This document shows, in pieces, positions 22,042 to 30,778 of a DNA stretch of 64,000 bases (within the stretch, counting starts at the first letter, position 1; each line of letters opens with the position of its first letter). The translations under genes and the position numbers were made by a program. The stretch covers positions 1 to 64,000 of the forward strand of contig DATITA010000024.1 in NCBI GenBank assembly GCA_035468355.1, given 5' to 3'. Under the pieces are notes generated by a model. The model saw only the letters and a list, made by a program, of their open reading frames with translations, searched no databases and was not told the DNA's origin. This stretch comes from DATKSS01 sp035468355 (GTDB taxonomy: Bacteria; Chloroflexota; Dormibacteria; Dormibacterales; Dormibacteraceae).

Positions 22042-24891
22042 ATGACGCGGCCGTACCGCCCTTTCGATCCGTTCGAGCGCGGAGGCCCGTTCGAGCGGGG
22101 CCGAGAGATTCGCATCCCGCGCCCTCCGCGCAGGTTCTGGATCGGCGCCGGCCTTTTCGGCTTGGCGATCCTCATCTTCATCTTCGCCAGCCCGGTCGTC
22201 TGGTTCTTCACCGAGCTCCAGTGGTACGACTCGCTCGGCTACAAGGACGTCTTCTCGACCCGGCTCGTCCTCGAAACGGTGCTGTTCGGGGGCAGCTTCG
22301 CGCTTGCATTCGTGTACCTGATCGCCAACGTGCTCATCGCGCTGCGAGTGCGTTCGGGCCCCGGCCTCCGCGCAGTGGGGATACGGAAATCGAGCATCCG
22401 CAGCGCGACCGGCGGCATCGGCCTGGTTGGCGCGGCCCTGGTGGCGCTCATCCTCTCCGGCGGGGCGCAGTCCCAGTGGCAGGCGCTGGCGCTCTTCCAG
22501 CACTCATCCCCCACGGGCGTCACGGATCCGGTCCTGGGCCAGGACATCTCCTTTTACCTGCTGACGCTTCCCTTCCTGCACTCGGTCGCGAGCTGGGCGC
22601 TGGGCCTCGGATTCCTTGCCACCCTTTTGACCGCGGCGCTGTATTCATGGCGAGGCGACACTTTCGCCTTCAACTTCAGTCCGCTTGCCATCGCGCACCT
22701 CTCGGGCCTGCTCGCCCTCTTTGCACTCGCGCTCTCGGCCTGGATCTGGCTCGGCCGCTACGACCTGCTTTACGCCCACAACAGCAGCGTCGTGTGGGGA
22801 GCGGCGTACACCGACGTGAATGCGCGACTCCCCCTCTATACGTTCCAGGCCGGCGCCGGCATCGTGCTGGCGGGCGCGCTGGCGGTGAACGCGTGGATCC
22901 GCCGCTTCTGGTTGCCGGTCGCCGCGGCGGGCATCTGGGTCGCGATGCTGATCATCGGCCAGGCGTACCCCGCGATCATCCAAAGCTTCTTCGTAACCCC
23001 CAGCGCGCAGACTTACGAGCTGCCTTACATCACTCGCGAGCTGGCAGCGACTCGCGCCGCGTACGGCCTCTCCAACGTGACGGTCAGCAATTTCACCGGC
23101 GACCAGCCGTTGACTGCGCAGGACGTCCAGAACGACCAGGTCACCGTCAATAACCTGCGTCTGTGGGACTACGCGCCCCTGATCGACACGTACCAGCAGC
23201 AGCAAACGATCCGGACCTACTACACGTTCTTCGACATCGACCTGGACCGCTACGTCCTCTCCGGCGTTTACAAGCAGTTGGAGATCAGCGCACGCGAGTT
23301 CGACTTCGGCAAGCTGCAAGCGTCAGCTCAGCAGTGGGTCAACGAGCACCTGGTGTATACACACGGCTACGGCGTGGCCGCAAGCCCGGTCAACGCGGTG
23401 GTGGGTGAAGGCCTGCCCGATTACGTGGTGGGCAACATCCCTCCAGCGGGTTCTCTCGCCGTCACGAAGCCGGGGATCTATTTCGGCGAGCTGACCAACA
23501 CCTACGTGCTCGCGCATTCCAACACCAAGGAGTTCGACTATCCCGCGGGCAGCCAGGATGCATACACGACCTACACGGGCACCCGCGGCGTTGGGATGAC
23601 TCCGCTCAACAAGGCGCTCTGGTCGCTGAAGTTGGGCGACTTCAACCTGCTCGTGTCGAGCCAGGTGAACGACCAGACGCTCATGCTCTACCGCCGCAAC
23701 ATCGTTGCACGCGCCTCGGACATGGCCCCGTTCCTCACTTTCGACCAGGACCCTTACATCGTGGTGGTCAACGGCAGGCTTTACTGGATTCTCGACGCGT
23801 ACACGACCGGGTCGACCTACCCATATGCACAGACGCAGACCTTCCAGCCCAACGGCATCAGCCCCACCGACATCAACTACGTCCGCAACTCCGTGAAGGT
23901 CGTCATCGACGCGTATGAGGGCACCACTGACTTCTACATCATCGACCCGAAGGACCCGATCATCCGCGCGTACTCGGCCACCTTCCCGGGCATGTTCAAG
24001 CCGATCGCCAGCATGCCGGCCGGTCTGCGCGCGCATTTGCGGGTTCCGGAGGACCTGTTCAACATGCAGGTCAGGACCTACGCCACGTACCACATCACCG
24101 ACCCCAAGGTCTTTTTCTCCCGCGAGGACGTCTGGGACGTGCCGACGGCGCAGTCGTCTCCCGGCAGCGTCGCGACGCCCGTCCAGCCCTATTACGTGCT
24201 GTTCCGCCTGCCGGGTGAGCAGAACCCCGAGTTTCTCCTGATCATGCCCTTCACGCCGCTAGGCAAGCAGAACATGGTCTCGTGGCTGGCGGTCCGGAAC
24301 GATGGCGCGAACTACGGTCAGTACGTGTCGTACGTGCTGCCCAAGGACAAGGTGATCTTCGGACCTCAGCAGGTCGCCAACCGCATCAACGAGAACACCC
24401 AGATCTCCACCGACTTCACGCTGTTTCACCAGGCCGGCTCTCAGGTGCAGCAGGGCAACCTGCTAGTGGTCCCGATCGGCAACTCCTTCCTGTATTTCGA
24501 GCCCATCTACCTGAGGGCCAACCAGGCGTCGAGCCTGCCCGAGCTCAAAAAGGTCATCCTCGCGGACCAGACGCAGGTCGTGTACACCGACACGCTGCAA
24601 CACGCGATCGACCAGTTGGTCGGTACCAGCACGGCTCCGCCACCGACCAACCAGCCTCCGGTCACGATCACTCCGGCGGTGATCGTGCAGATCACCGACC
24701 TCGTGACCCAGTCCAACCAGCACTATGCAGCGGCATACCAGGCGCTTGCGTCGGGCGACCTTGCCACGTTCGCTTCGGAGATGAAGACGGTCGGGCAGCT
24801 CCTGGCGAAGCTGCAGGCGTTGACGGGCACCAGCTCCGCGCCCGTCACCGCCTCGCCGTCGCCGCACAAGACGGCGTCTCCGACCCCTTAG
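22042..24891 (+). CDS. UPF0182 family large membrane protein
   Basis: A 949-residue protein of the UPF0182 (COG1615) family. About seven transmembrane helices fill residues 35-320, with the family motif WFFTELQWYDSLGYKDVFSTR. A large outer domain (about 330-850) follows, including RLWDYAPLIDTYQQQQTIRTYYTFFDIDLDRY. The last 100 residues end in a Thr/Ser/Pro-rich tail. The family is widespread in Actinomycetota, Chloroflexota and Cyanobacteria and its function is unknown. It stands alone and ends convergently with pcm, overlapping it by four bases. Confidence 0.92.
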   Translation: MTRPYRPFDPFERGGPFERGREIRIPRPPRRFWIGAGLFGLAILIFIFASPVVWFFTELQWYDSLGYKDVFSTRLVLETVLFGGSFALAFVYLIANVLIALRVRSGPGLRAVGIRKSSIRSATGGIGLVGAALVALILSGGAQSQWQALALFQHSSPTGVTDPVLGQDISFYLLTLPFLHSVASWALGLGFLATLLTAALYSWRGDTFAFNFSPLAIAHLSGLLALFALALSAWIWLGRYDLLYAHNSSVVWGAAYTDVNARLPLYTFQAGAGIVLAGALAVNAWIRRFWLPVAAAGIWVAMLIIGQAYPAIIQSFFVTPSAQTYELPYITRELAATRAAYGLSNVTVSNFTGDQPLTAQDVQNDQVTVNNLRLWDYAPLIDTYQQQQTIRTYYTFFDIDLDRYVLSGVYKQLEISAREFDFGKLQASAQQWVNEHLVYTHGYGVAASPVNAVVGEGLPDYVVGNIPPAGSLAVTKPGIYFGELTNTYVLAHSNTKEFDYPAGSQDAYTTYTGTRGVGMTPLNKALWSLKLGDFNLLVSSQVNDQTLMLYRRNIVARASDMAPFLTFDQDPYIVVVNGRLYWILDAYTTGSTYPYAQTQTFQPNGISPTDINYVRNSVKVVIDAYEGTTDFYIIDPKDPIIRAYSATFPGMFKPIASMPAGLRAHLRVPEDLFNMQVRTYATYHITDPKVFFSREDVWDVPTAQSSPGSVATPVQPYYVLFRLPGEQNPEFLLIMPFTPLGKQNMVSWLAVRNDGANYGQYVSYVLPKDKVIFGPQQVANRINENTQISTDFTLFHQAGSQVQQGNLLVVPIGNSFLYFEPIYLRANQASSLPELKKVILADQTQVVYTDTLQHAIDQLVGTSTAPPPTNQPPVTITPAVIVQITDLVTQSNQHYAAAYQALASGDLATFASEMKTVGQLLAKLQALTGTSSAPVTASPSPHKTASPTP

Positions 24892-25514
24892 CCCGTGCGC
24901 AGGGGCACGAACAGGACCGGGAACAGCGATCGATACGTGACGTCCTCCGCGGCGCGCGTGTACAGGCGCAGGTCCTGGGGCTGGTCCGGGCCCGTTCCGA
25001 CCGGTATGACGAGCCGCCCCGCATCGGCCAGCTGGTCGATCAGTGCCGGTGGCACCTCGCTCGCGGCGCAGGCGACCAGGATCGCGGGGTAGGGGGCCGA
25101 GGGCGCCCAGCCCAGGCTCCCGTCGCCGAGGATGACCTCGACGTTGTCGTAACCGAGGCGTTTCAAGGTCGCGGCGGCATGCTCAGCCAGCAAGGGCTCG
25201 CGCTCGATGGTTATCACCCTGAGGCACAGCCGGCTCAGCACGGCCGCCTGGTAGCCGGACCCGGCTCCGACCTCCAGGGCTACGTCGCCGGGCTGTGGCG
25301 CCGCCGCCTGCGTCATAAGCGCGACGACTAGGGGCTGCGAGATGGTCTGGCCGCACTCGATGCCGAGCGCGCGGTCCTCGTAAGCATGGCCCTTGAGCCT
25401 CAGCGGCACGAACTCCTCGCGCGGCACGTCCGCCATCGCCTGCAGCACCCCCGCGTCGGTGACACCGTGGGGACGCAACTGCTCCGTGACCATCCTCTGG
25501 GCCTGGGTAGCCAA
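24888..25514 (-). CDS. pcm: Protein-L-isoaspartate O-methyltransferase
   Basis: A 208-residue repair methyltransferase. It has MVTEQLRPHGVTDAGVLQAMADVPREEFVP, the SAM motif VALEVGAGSGYQAAVLSRL, and GDGSLGWAPSAPYPAILVACAASEVPPALIDQL, all typical of PIMT. It methylates isoaspartyl residues so that they can return to aspartate. I prefer the TTG at 25514, which has GGAG upstream, over the in-frame TTG at 25541. It is divergent from the phosphoribosyltransferase fusion gene. Confidence 0.92.
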   Translation of the reverse strand: MATQAQRMVTEQLRPHGVTDAGVLQAMADVPREEFVPLRLKGHAYEDRALGIECGQTISQPLVVALMTQAAAPQPGDVALEVGAGSGYQAAVLSRLCLRVITIEREPLLAEHAAATLKRLGYDNVEVILGDGSLGWAPSAPYPAILVACAASEVPPALIDQLADAGRLVIPVGTGPDQPQDLRLYTRAAEDVTYRSLFPVLFVPLRTG

Positions 25515-25653
25515 TCGATGCTCTCCGGCTCGAGAGTACAATTTCGCCGTCTCTTTGGCGTCGTCCGCTCAGCACTCCGTCCCGCAAAAATGGCGCCGTC
25601 CGGTAAGGCAGCGCTCGCGCCTGGTCAGACGTTCAGGCCCCGCTCACGCACGC

Positions 25654-26559
25654 GTGGCGTTCGCCCACCCCTCGGAGCAAGAGTTCGCCCGCTTCCTGGA
25701 CTACTACCGCATCCGCTGGGTCTACGAGCCGATGTCATTTCCCATCTCGTGGGAAGAAGACGCGCGAGTATCCGAGATGTTCACGCCCGACTTCTATCTT
25801 CCCGAGCACGACCTGTATATCGAGCTGACGACGATGAAGCAGTCCCTGGTGACGCCGAAGAACAGGAAGCTTCGGTTGGTCCGTGAGCTTTATCCGGAGA
25901 TCAACGTCCGCCTCCTGTACCGCAAGGACTACCAGCAGCTCCTGGCCAAGGCCGGCTACGGAGCGGTCGAGGTGCAGAACCTTCGGAAGCAGGACATCGC
26001 CGACATTCTCATCTCGCCCACCGAGCTCGACACGCGCGTTCGCGCCCTGGGCCGCAAGATCTCGCGCGAGTACCGCGGTCAGTCGCTGGTGCTCGTGGGA
26101 GTGCTCAAGGGCGTGACCTTCTTCCTCGCCGACCTGGCCCGGCAGATCAAGGTGCCTTTCGTCATCGATTACCTCGACCTTCAGCGCTACGCCGGCGCGC
26201 AACCGCACCAGCGGGTCCGCATCGCGCGCGACATCGACTACGCCATCGGAGGCCGGCACGTGCTGTTGGTCGAGGACATCGTGAACACCGGGCTCACGCT
26301 GGACTACGTGCTCGGTGAGCTGCGCAGGCGCAATCCAGCCTCGCTCGAGGTGGTGACCCTGCTCGACCGACCGCTTCGCCGCCTGGTTGAGGTTCCCATC
26401 CGGTACGTGGGCTTCCAGATCCCCAACGACTACGTCGTCGGTTACGGCCTCGACTATCGCGAGCTGTACCGCAACCTCCCATTCGTCTGCACGCTCAGGG
26501 CCAGCGTGTACGACATCCCCACCGACGTCGCGCCGGGCGCGCCTGCGCCCGCGAGCTGA
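25654..26559 (+). CDS. Nuclease-like domain fused to hypoxanthine phosphoribosyltransferase
   Basis: A 301-residue two-domain protein. Residues 1-105 resemble a PD-(D/E)XK fold: SEQEFARFLDYYRIRWVYEP, then FTPDFYLPEHDLYIELTT, with D46 and E57 as the likely metal ligands. Residues 110-290 are a type I phosphoribosyltransferase of the HPRT group, with VLVGVLKGVTFFLADL, the PRPP loop VLLVEDIVNTGLTLDYV (about 203-219) and VPIRYVGFQIPNDYVVGYGLDY. It would salvage hypoxanthine or guanine. The N-terminal domain is not part of classical HPRT. The GTG at 25654 is the first plausible start; longer frames upstream look non-coding. Confidence 0.85.
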   Translation: MAFAHPSEQEFARFLDYYRIRWVYEPMSFPISWEEDARVSEMFTPDFYLPEHDLYIELTTMKQSLVTPKNRKLRLVRELYPEINVRLLYRKDYQQLLAKAGYGAVEVQNLRKQDIADILISPTELDTRVRALGRKISREYRGQSLVLVGVLKGVTFFLADLARQIKVPFVIDYLDLQRYAGAQPHQRVRIARDIDYAIGGRHVLLVEDIVNTGLTLDYVLGELRRRNPASLEVVTLLDRPLRRLVEVPIRYVGFQIPNDYVVGYGLDYRELYRNLPFVCTLRASVYDIPTDVAPGAPAPAS

Positions 26560-26594
26560 GCGCGGAAACCGCCGGCGCCCGGCTGGCGCGCCTG

Positions 26595-26876
26595 GTGGCC
26601 TGGATGGAAGGCCGCGAGTTCTCGGAGCTGATCGACTCGGGTCTTCTCCGGCAGATCGAGGAGATCGCGGTCGACGGCCACCGCCGGCTTCACGACAGGG
26701 CCGGCCGGGTTTGGTCCAGGCCGGCGGCCTACCGCTGGCTTCGCTACGAGGACCCGGCGCCGGTGGAGCGCCTTGCCGAGGGCGTGCGGAAGCTGCGGAG
26801 CAGAGGTGTGAAGCTCGACGCCGAAGCTGTGGACAAAGCCTGCGTTATGGCGTCCAGAATGGGGTTTTCGAATTGA
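26595..26876 (+). CDS. Small protein, unknown
   Basis: A 93-residue protein I do not recognise, mostly helical and charged (EGREFSELIDSGLLRQIEEIAVDGHRRLHDRAGRVW). The frame stays open upstream into the end of the phosphoribosyltransferase gene, but no ATG, GTG or TTG occurs there, so the GTG at 26595 is the first usable start. No ribosome-binding site is obvious. Codon use fits the genome. The Trp/Arg-rich centre could bind nucleic acid, which is only a guess. Confidence 0.5.
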   Translation: MAWMEGREFSELIDSGLLRQIEEIAVDGHRRLHDRAGRVWSRPAAYRWLRYEDPAPVERLAEGVRKLRSRGVKLDAEAVDKACVMASRMGFSN

Positions 26877-26901
26877 CAGGCCGGGTGTGGAGCGCCTGTG
26901 G
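26873..26901 (+). promoter_or_regulatory. Possible promoter of the structured RNA (exact TTGACA)
   Basis: A consensus TTGACA (26873-26878) is followed 17 bases later by CTGTGG (26896-26901), a poor -10. RNA start would fall near 26908, just where the long inverted repeat begins at 26911. The -35 is exact but the -10 is weak. Confidence 0.3.
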
Positions 26902-26910
26902 AAAACACAT

Positions 26911-27041
26911 GCCCCAAGCGACCTTCCTGTGTACCCTGAAGTGCCCTATGCGTTTTTCGGTTTCCATCCCGGGTTGCCCCGGACCTTCCACCTACTCGAC
27001 GTTCGGTATCCTCAGGTTTACCGTACTAAGCCGCTTGGGGC
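26911..27041 (+). ncRNA. Candidate structured RNA upstream of thiolase
   Basis: The 306 bases between 26876 and 27183 have no convincing gene. GCCCCAAGCG (26911-26920) and CGCTTGGGGC (27032-27041) are perfect inverted copies enclosing 111 bases. Inside them, CCTGA pairs with TCAGG (with GTA/TAC beyond a small internal loop), and CCGGG-TTGC-CCCGG forms a tight hairpin at the centre. This nested layout looks like a folded RNA of about 130 bases. I could not match it to SRP RNA, 6S RNA, tmRNA or a known riboswitch. It could be a leader of the thiolase gene or a free small RNA. Confidence 0.4.
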
Positions 27042-27117
27042 GACGCGAAAGTTAACAGGCGGTAATGAGCGGCGTCAACGTCAATAAATTTCGGACTGCC
27101 AGGCAAAGGTTTGTGGG

Positions 27118-27146
27118 TTGACACCGCACCGACGGAGCGGTTATCG
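27118..27146 (+). promoter_or_regulatory. Sigma-70-type promoter for thiolase operon
   Basis: TTGACA (27118-27123), a 17-base spacer and TTATCG (27141-27146) lie 37 bases before the thiolase start. The -35 is perfect and the -10 matches three of six. Confidence 0.5.
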
Positions 27147-27182
27147 GGCCACTTCTAAAATGGTTGGCGAAGGAGTGCTGAT

Positions 27183-28346
27183 ATGCGCGAAGTCGTCATC
27201 GTAGAAGCCGTCCGGACCCCTATCGGCCGCCGCAATGGAAAGCTCAAGGACGTCCATCCAGTCGTCCTCGGGTCGCTGGTCCTCAAGGAGATAATCAAGC
27301 GCGCAGGGATCGAGCCCGGTGAGGTCGAGGACGTCGTGTTCGGCTGCGTCACCCAGGTCGGCGAGCAAAGCCTGAACATCGCTCGCAACGCATGGCTTAC
27401 GGCAGGCTTCCCGGTCACGACACCCGCGACCACCGTAGACAGACAGTGCGGCTCCAGCCAGCAGGCGATCCACTTCGCGGCCAACCTCATCCAGTCGGGG
27501 GTATGTGACGTCACCATCGCGGGCGGCGTGGAGTCGATGAGCCGAGTGCCGATGGGGTCGAACGCCGTGTCGCCTGGAACACCGTTTCCGCCTGAGCTCA
27601 TGGAGCTCTACGACCTCGTGCCCCAGGGGATCTCCGCGGAGCTGATCGCGCGCAAGTACCACGTCTCGCGGCGTGAGATGGATGAGTTTGGCGTGCGGAG
27701 CCATCACCGCGCCCACGAGGCGACCGAGAAGGGCTACTTCAAATCACAGCTGATGCCGGTGGAGGTTTCCGTCGACGGCAACGGCCACCACGAGATGTTC
27801 AGCCGCGACGAGGGCATCCGCTCCGGCGCAAGCTACGAGACGACCTCGGCGCTGCAGCCTGCGTTCAACGCCGAGCACTCGATCACGGCCGGCAACTCGA
27901 GCCAGATCTCGGACGGCGCGGCGGCGGTGCTGCTGATGTCGCTCGAGAAGGCCAAGCAGCTTGGCCTCCGGCCGCGCGCGCGTATCCGCGCGCAGGCGGT
28001 GGTTGGCACCGACCCGGTGCTGATGCTCGAAGGCCCCATTCCCGGCACCGCGGCGGTCTTGAAGCGGGCGGGACTCGACCTGAAGAGCATCGACCTGTTC
28101 GAGGTCAACGAGGCGTTCGCGTCGGTGGTGCTGGCCTGGCAGAAAGAGACGGGCGCCGACATGGACAAGACCAACGTCAACGGCGGCGCGATCGCAGTCG
28201 GACATCCCCTGGGAGCCTCAGGCGCCCTGTTGATGAACCGCCTCCTCTACGAGCTCGAGCGCCGCGACCTTCGGTACGGCCTCGAAACCATGTGTTGCGG
28301 CGGCGGCATCGGCACCGCGACCATCATCGATCGCGTGGTCGAATGA
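27183..28346 (+). CDS. Acetyl-CoA C-acetyltransferase (thiolase)
   Basis: A 387-residue thiolase. The acyl-carrying Cys89 lies in TVDRQCGSSQQAIHFAAN, the His in NGGAIAVGHPLGASGA, and the second catalytic Cys in TMCCGGGIGTATI. Length and motifs fit the degradative or biosynthetic acetyl-CoA acyltransferase group; chain-length preference cannot be told. It may serve beta-oxidation or acetoacetyl-CoA formation. GGAG precedes the ATG. It overlaps the cupin gene by four bases (ATGA). A clear promoter and a candidate structured RNA lie upstream. Confidence 0.93.
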   Translation: MREVVIVEAVRTPIGRRNGKLKDVHPVVLGSLVLKEIIKRAGIEPGEVEDVVFGCVTQVGEQSLNIARNAWLTAGFPVTTPATTVDRQCGSSQQAIHFAANLIQSGVCDVTIAGGVESMSRVPMGSNAVSPGTPFPPELMELYDLVPQGISAELIARKYHVSRREMDEFGVRSHHRAHEATEKGYFKSQLMPVEVSVDGNGHHEMFSRDEGIRSGASYETTSALQPAFNAEHSITAGNSSQISDGAAAVLLMSLEKAKQLGLRPRARIRAQAVVGTDPVLMLEGPIPGTAAVLKRAGLDLKSIDLFEVNEAFASVVLAWQKETGADMDKTNVNGGAIAVGHPLGASGALLMNRLLYELERRDLRYGLETMCCGGGIGTATIIDRVVE

Positions 28347-28708
28347 GCACCTTCGACTCCGTCAAGGACATCCGGCCTCACCTGATCCGCAAGGGGATCG
28401 CAGCGAGGGTCGTCAACGGCGAGCGGGTCACCATGGCGGTCGTCGACCTGGAGCCCGGCGCGCAGCTCCCCGAGCACCATCACGAGAACGAGCAGCTGGG
28501 CTTCGTGATCTCAGGCGTGATCACGATGCGCATCGGAGGCGACCAGCAGGAGCTTCATGCCGGCGACACGTACTCCATCCGGAGCAACATCCCACACGAC
28601 GCGGTCGCAGGCCCGCAAGGGTGCACGGTCGCCGACGTGTTCGCGCCCATCCGCGCGGACTGGGAGCAGCTGAAGCGAGCCGAGCCGTCTAAGCCGAGCT
28701 GGCCGTAG
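28343..28708 (+). CDS. Cupin-domain protein
   Basis: A 121-residue single cupin. Motif 1 is LEPGAQLPEHHHENEQLGFVISGVITMRIGG, with the metal ligands in HHHENEQ and a Glu. Motif 2 is GDTYSIRSNIPHDAVA. These small cupins bind a metal and act as isomerases, dioxygenases or ligand sensors. It is coupled to the thiolase gene, which hints at acyl or keto-acid metabolism, but no substrate can be named. Confidence 0.85.
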   Translation: MSTFDSVKDIRPHLIRKGIAARVVNGERVTMAVVDLEPGAQLPEHHHENEQLGFVISGVITMRIGGDQQELHAGDTYSIRSNIPHDAVAGPQGCTVADVFAPIRADWEQLKRAEPSKPSWP

Positions 28709-28741
28709 AAGACGCGCCGGGCCGCGCCCGGAACACCCGAC

Positions 28742-29356
28742 CTAGCTGCGGGGCCTCCGCCTGCGTGAGAGCGGCCGCGAAAGGGAGGGGGATGCGAGGC
28801 AGAAACGCAGCAGCCGGCGCTCCCACCGGAAGCCGGACCCGGCGATGCCCACCCTGGGCGTGGCGTAGATGCGGCCGCGGGGCGCCTGGTCGTCGACGAC
28901 GTAGATGTCCGGCGGCCGCAGCGGCAGGCCGTTGACGGTTCGGTCGATCTTCAGCGCCCGGCAAATCAGCCCGGGCCCGCTGCACCGGTCGACCCCCGGG
29001 CCCGGTTCCAGGGCTCGCACCAGCACCGCCTGGGGTACGCCTGACTCTCTCGTCACGAAGTTCAGGCAGAAATGCATCCCGTAAGTGAAGTACACGTAGG
29101 CATGGCCAGGCGTTCCGTACATCACCTCGTTGCGCGGGCTGCGCCTGCCGCCCGAGGAGTGTGCGGCAAGGTCCTCGGGTCCGAGATACGCCTCGACCTC
29201 GACCAGCCGGCCCCACCGGGGTTTGCCGTCCACCTCACGGACCAGCACCTTGCCAAGCACTTCGCGCGCCACCGCGACGGTGTCGCGGGCGAAGAACTCA
29301 GGGCCGAGGACAAGTCCGGGCGGCGGCGTTCCGGCTTCAGACCGGGACTTCGCCAA
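28742..29356 (-). CDS. 3-methyladenine DNA glycosylase (AAG/MPG type)
   Basis: A 204-residue base-excision repair enzyme of the MPG family. RLVEVEAYLGPEDLAAHSSGG carries the catalytic Glu, and NEVMYGTPGHAYVYFTYGMHFCLNFVT is the family core with the intercalating Tyr. QAVLVRALEP follows. It removes alkylated purines from DNA. The last 20 residues are an Arg/Ser-rich tail, unlike most members. The TTG start lies inside the end of the GGDEF gene, a 20-base overlap, so the two are in one operon. Confidence 0.92.
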   Translation of the reverse strand: MAKSRSEAGTPPPGLVLGPEFFARDTVAVAREVLGKVLVREVDGKPRWGRLVEVEAYLGPEDLAAHSSGGRRSPRNEVMYGTPGHAYVYFTYGMHFCLNFVTRESGVPQAVLVRALEPGPGVDRCSGPGLICRALKIDRTVNGLPLRPPDIYVVDDQAPRGRIYATPRVGIAGSGFRWERRLLRFCLASPSLSRPLSRRRRPRS

Positions 29357-30764
29357 CCTTCTTCCGGCCCGCCTGCCTGCGGCGCTTGTCTACGTAAAGA
29401 GCCTTGTCTGCGGTCTGGTACATCGCCTGCCAGTCCATGCCCGACCGCCACGCGGCGATGCCGACGCTGAACTCCACCGTGACCGGGAGCTTGGCGGTGC
29501 GGTTCAGGTGCTCGAGGGACTGGCGGACGCGCACGCTGACTTCGCGCGCGTCGCGCTCATCGGCCTCGGGCATCGCAACCCCGAACTCGTCGCCTCCAAG
29601 GCGGCCGCACGTGTCGCTGGCCCGCACGGCCCGTTGCAGCTCCTGTGCGAGCATTCGAATCGCCTCGTCTCCCACGTGGTGGCCGTAGGAGTCGTTGATG
29701 TCCTTCAGGCCGTCGAGGTCGATCATCATCAGGGCCAGGCGGCGGCGGTGCCGGTCTGCCGCCGCGACCGCGCGATCGATGGCGCGCTCGAATTCGGGGC
29801 GGTTGGCGAGACCGGTCAGGTAGTCGGTCCGGGCCTCCTTGGTGTGCTGACGCGCCCGGTCAAGCGCCACCGCGATCTGGTCGGCCACGGCGGCGACGAA
29901 GTCGAGGTCGCTGGACTCGAACGTGCGTGGCAGGCGCGTGGCCACGGTCATGGCGCCCAGCAGCACTCCCTTGGTCCGCAGCTCGGCCCGGATGGCGCTC
30001 CATTCGCCTGCGATGCGGTCGACTCGAGACTCGGCCGCCCCAGACGACACCTCGACCACCTTGACGAGGCCGGAACGGCCCGACTCCGAGAACTCCTCCT
30101 CCTCGCCCGGCTGCATCCCGATCGTCTTGGCGAGCTTGAGCCGGGCGCCATCGCGCACCCATACAGCGCCCGCGTGCAGTGCGAGAACCTTGAGCGTCTC
30201 GCGCAGGCCGACCTCGGCGATCTCGCTGACGTCCAGCGAGCGGCCGAGCGCCGAGGCGATGTGGTAAAGCCCGTGCAGCTCGCTCTGGCGGGCCCGGTGG
30301 CGGTGCTCGGTGAAGTCGAGGTAGCCGCGAATGAAGCTCGAGTTGAGATGCTCGATGACGTCTCCGACGCGGCTCTGGGCGAGCAGGAGGACCTCGTCGG
30401 CGTAGGGGCTGGCGGCAACCTCCTCTGTCACCCTCGCCATGACCGAGCGGCGGAACACCGAGAGCCCCTCCATCAGGGACTCGAGCGGCACGCCCTTCTC
30501 CGCATAGCGGCGGGAGGCCTCGCGGGCCACCGTGTAGTACTCGTTCCACGGCACCTTGGCATCCAACCTGAGCGAGCGGAAAAGGATCTCAAGGAACAGG
30601 ACGGAAGTCTTGACCAGCTCGTCGACGGAGCCGTCCTTGTGGACCTTCAGGAGCTCCGGCTCGATCGCCCGAACCGCTTCGGCCGCCACGATCCCGCTCT
30701 CGGCGACGTTCGCGGAGAGCCTGTCGGCTAGGTCTCCCAGGAGTTCGCTGGCCCGCTCAGTCAT
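29337..30764 (-). CDS. Diguanylate cyclase with GAF-like sensor domain
   Basis: A 475-residue protein. Residues 1-150 are helical with LRLDAKVPWNEYYTVAREASRRYAEKGVPLESLMEGL, an N-terminal sensor type common in actinobacterial regulators. A GAF-like domain spans about 165-310. The C-terminal GGDEF domain starts near DYLTGLANRPEFERAID. The active motif is RLGGDEF (GGDEF at 390-394). An inhibitory I-site RASD lies five residues before it, so product feedback is likely. It should make cyclic di-GMP in the cytoplasm. A TATAGT hexamer and a long inverted repeat lie in its promoter. Confidence 0.9.
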   Translation of the reverse strand: MTERASELLGDLADRLSANVAESGIVAAEAVRAIEPELLKVHKDGSVDELVKTSVLFLEILFRSLRLDAKVPWNEYYTVAREASRRYAEKGVPLESLMEGLSVFRRSVMARVTEEVAASPYADEVLLLAQSRVGDVIEHLNSSFIRGYLDFTEHRHRARQSELHGLYHIASALGRSLDVSEIAEVGLRETLKVLALHAGAVWVRDGARLKLAKTIGMQPGEEEEFSESGRSGLVKVVEVSSGAAESRVDRIAGEWSAIRAELRTKGVLLGAMTVATRLPRTFESSDLDFVAAVADQIAVALDRARQHTKEARTDYLTGLANRPEFERAIDRAVAAADRHRRRLALMMIDLDGLKDINDSYGHHVGDEAIRMLAQELQRAVRASDTCGRLGGDEFGVAMPEADERDAREVSVRVRQSLEHLNRTAKLPVTVEFSVGIAAWRSGMDWQAMYQTADKALYVDKRRRQAGRKKVGEVPV

Positions 30765-30772
30765 ATCGGCGC

Positions 30773-30778
30773 ACTATA
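30773..30778 (-). promoter_or_regulatory. -10 hexamer TATAGT, leaderless GGDEF gene
   Basis: TATAGT on the minus strand is followed by eight bases and the ATG. TTGGTG lies 18 bases upstream (30797-30802) as a plausible -35. The hexamer overlaps the inverted repeat at 30777. Confidence 0.5.

Noticed and set aside
26911..27041. SRP RNA, 6S RNA, tmRNA or cyclic di-GMP riboswitch
   Set aside because: None of their conserved cores (for example the GGAAG/AGCA loop of SRP RNA or GGGACGCAAAG of the riboswitch) is present.
26887..27087. 66-residue open frame in the gap before thiolase
   Set aside because: No ribosome-binding site or recognisable pattern; the region is better explained by base-paired RNA.
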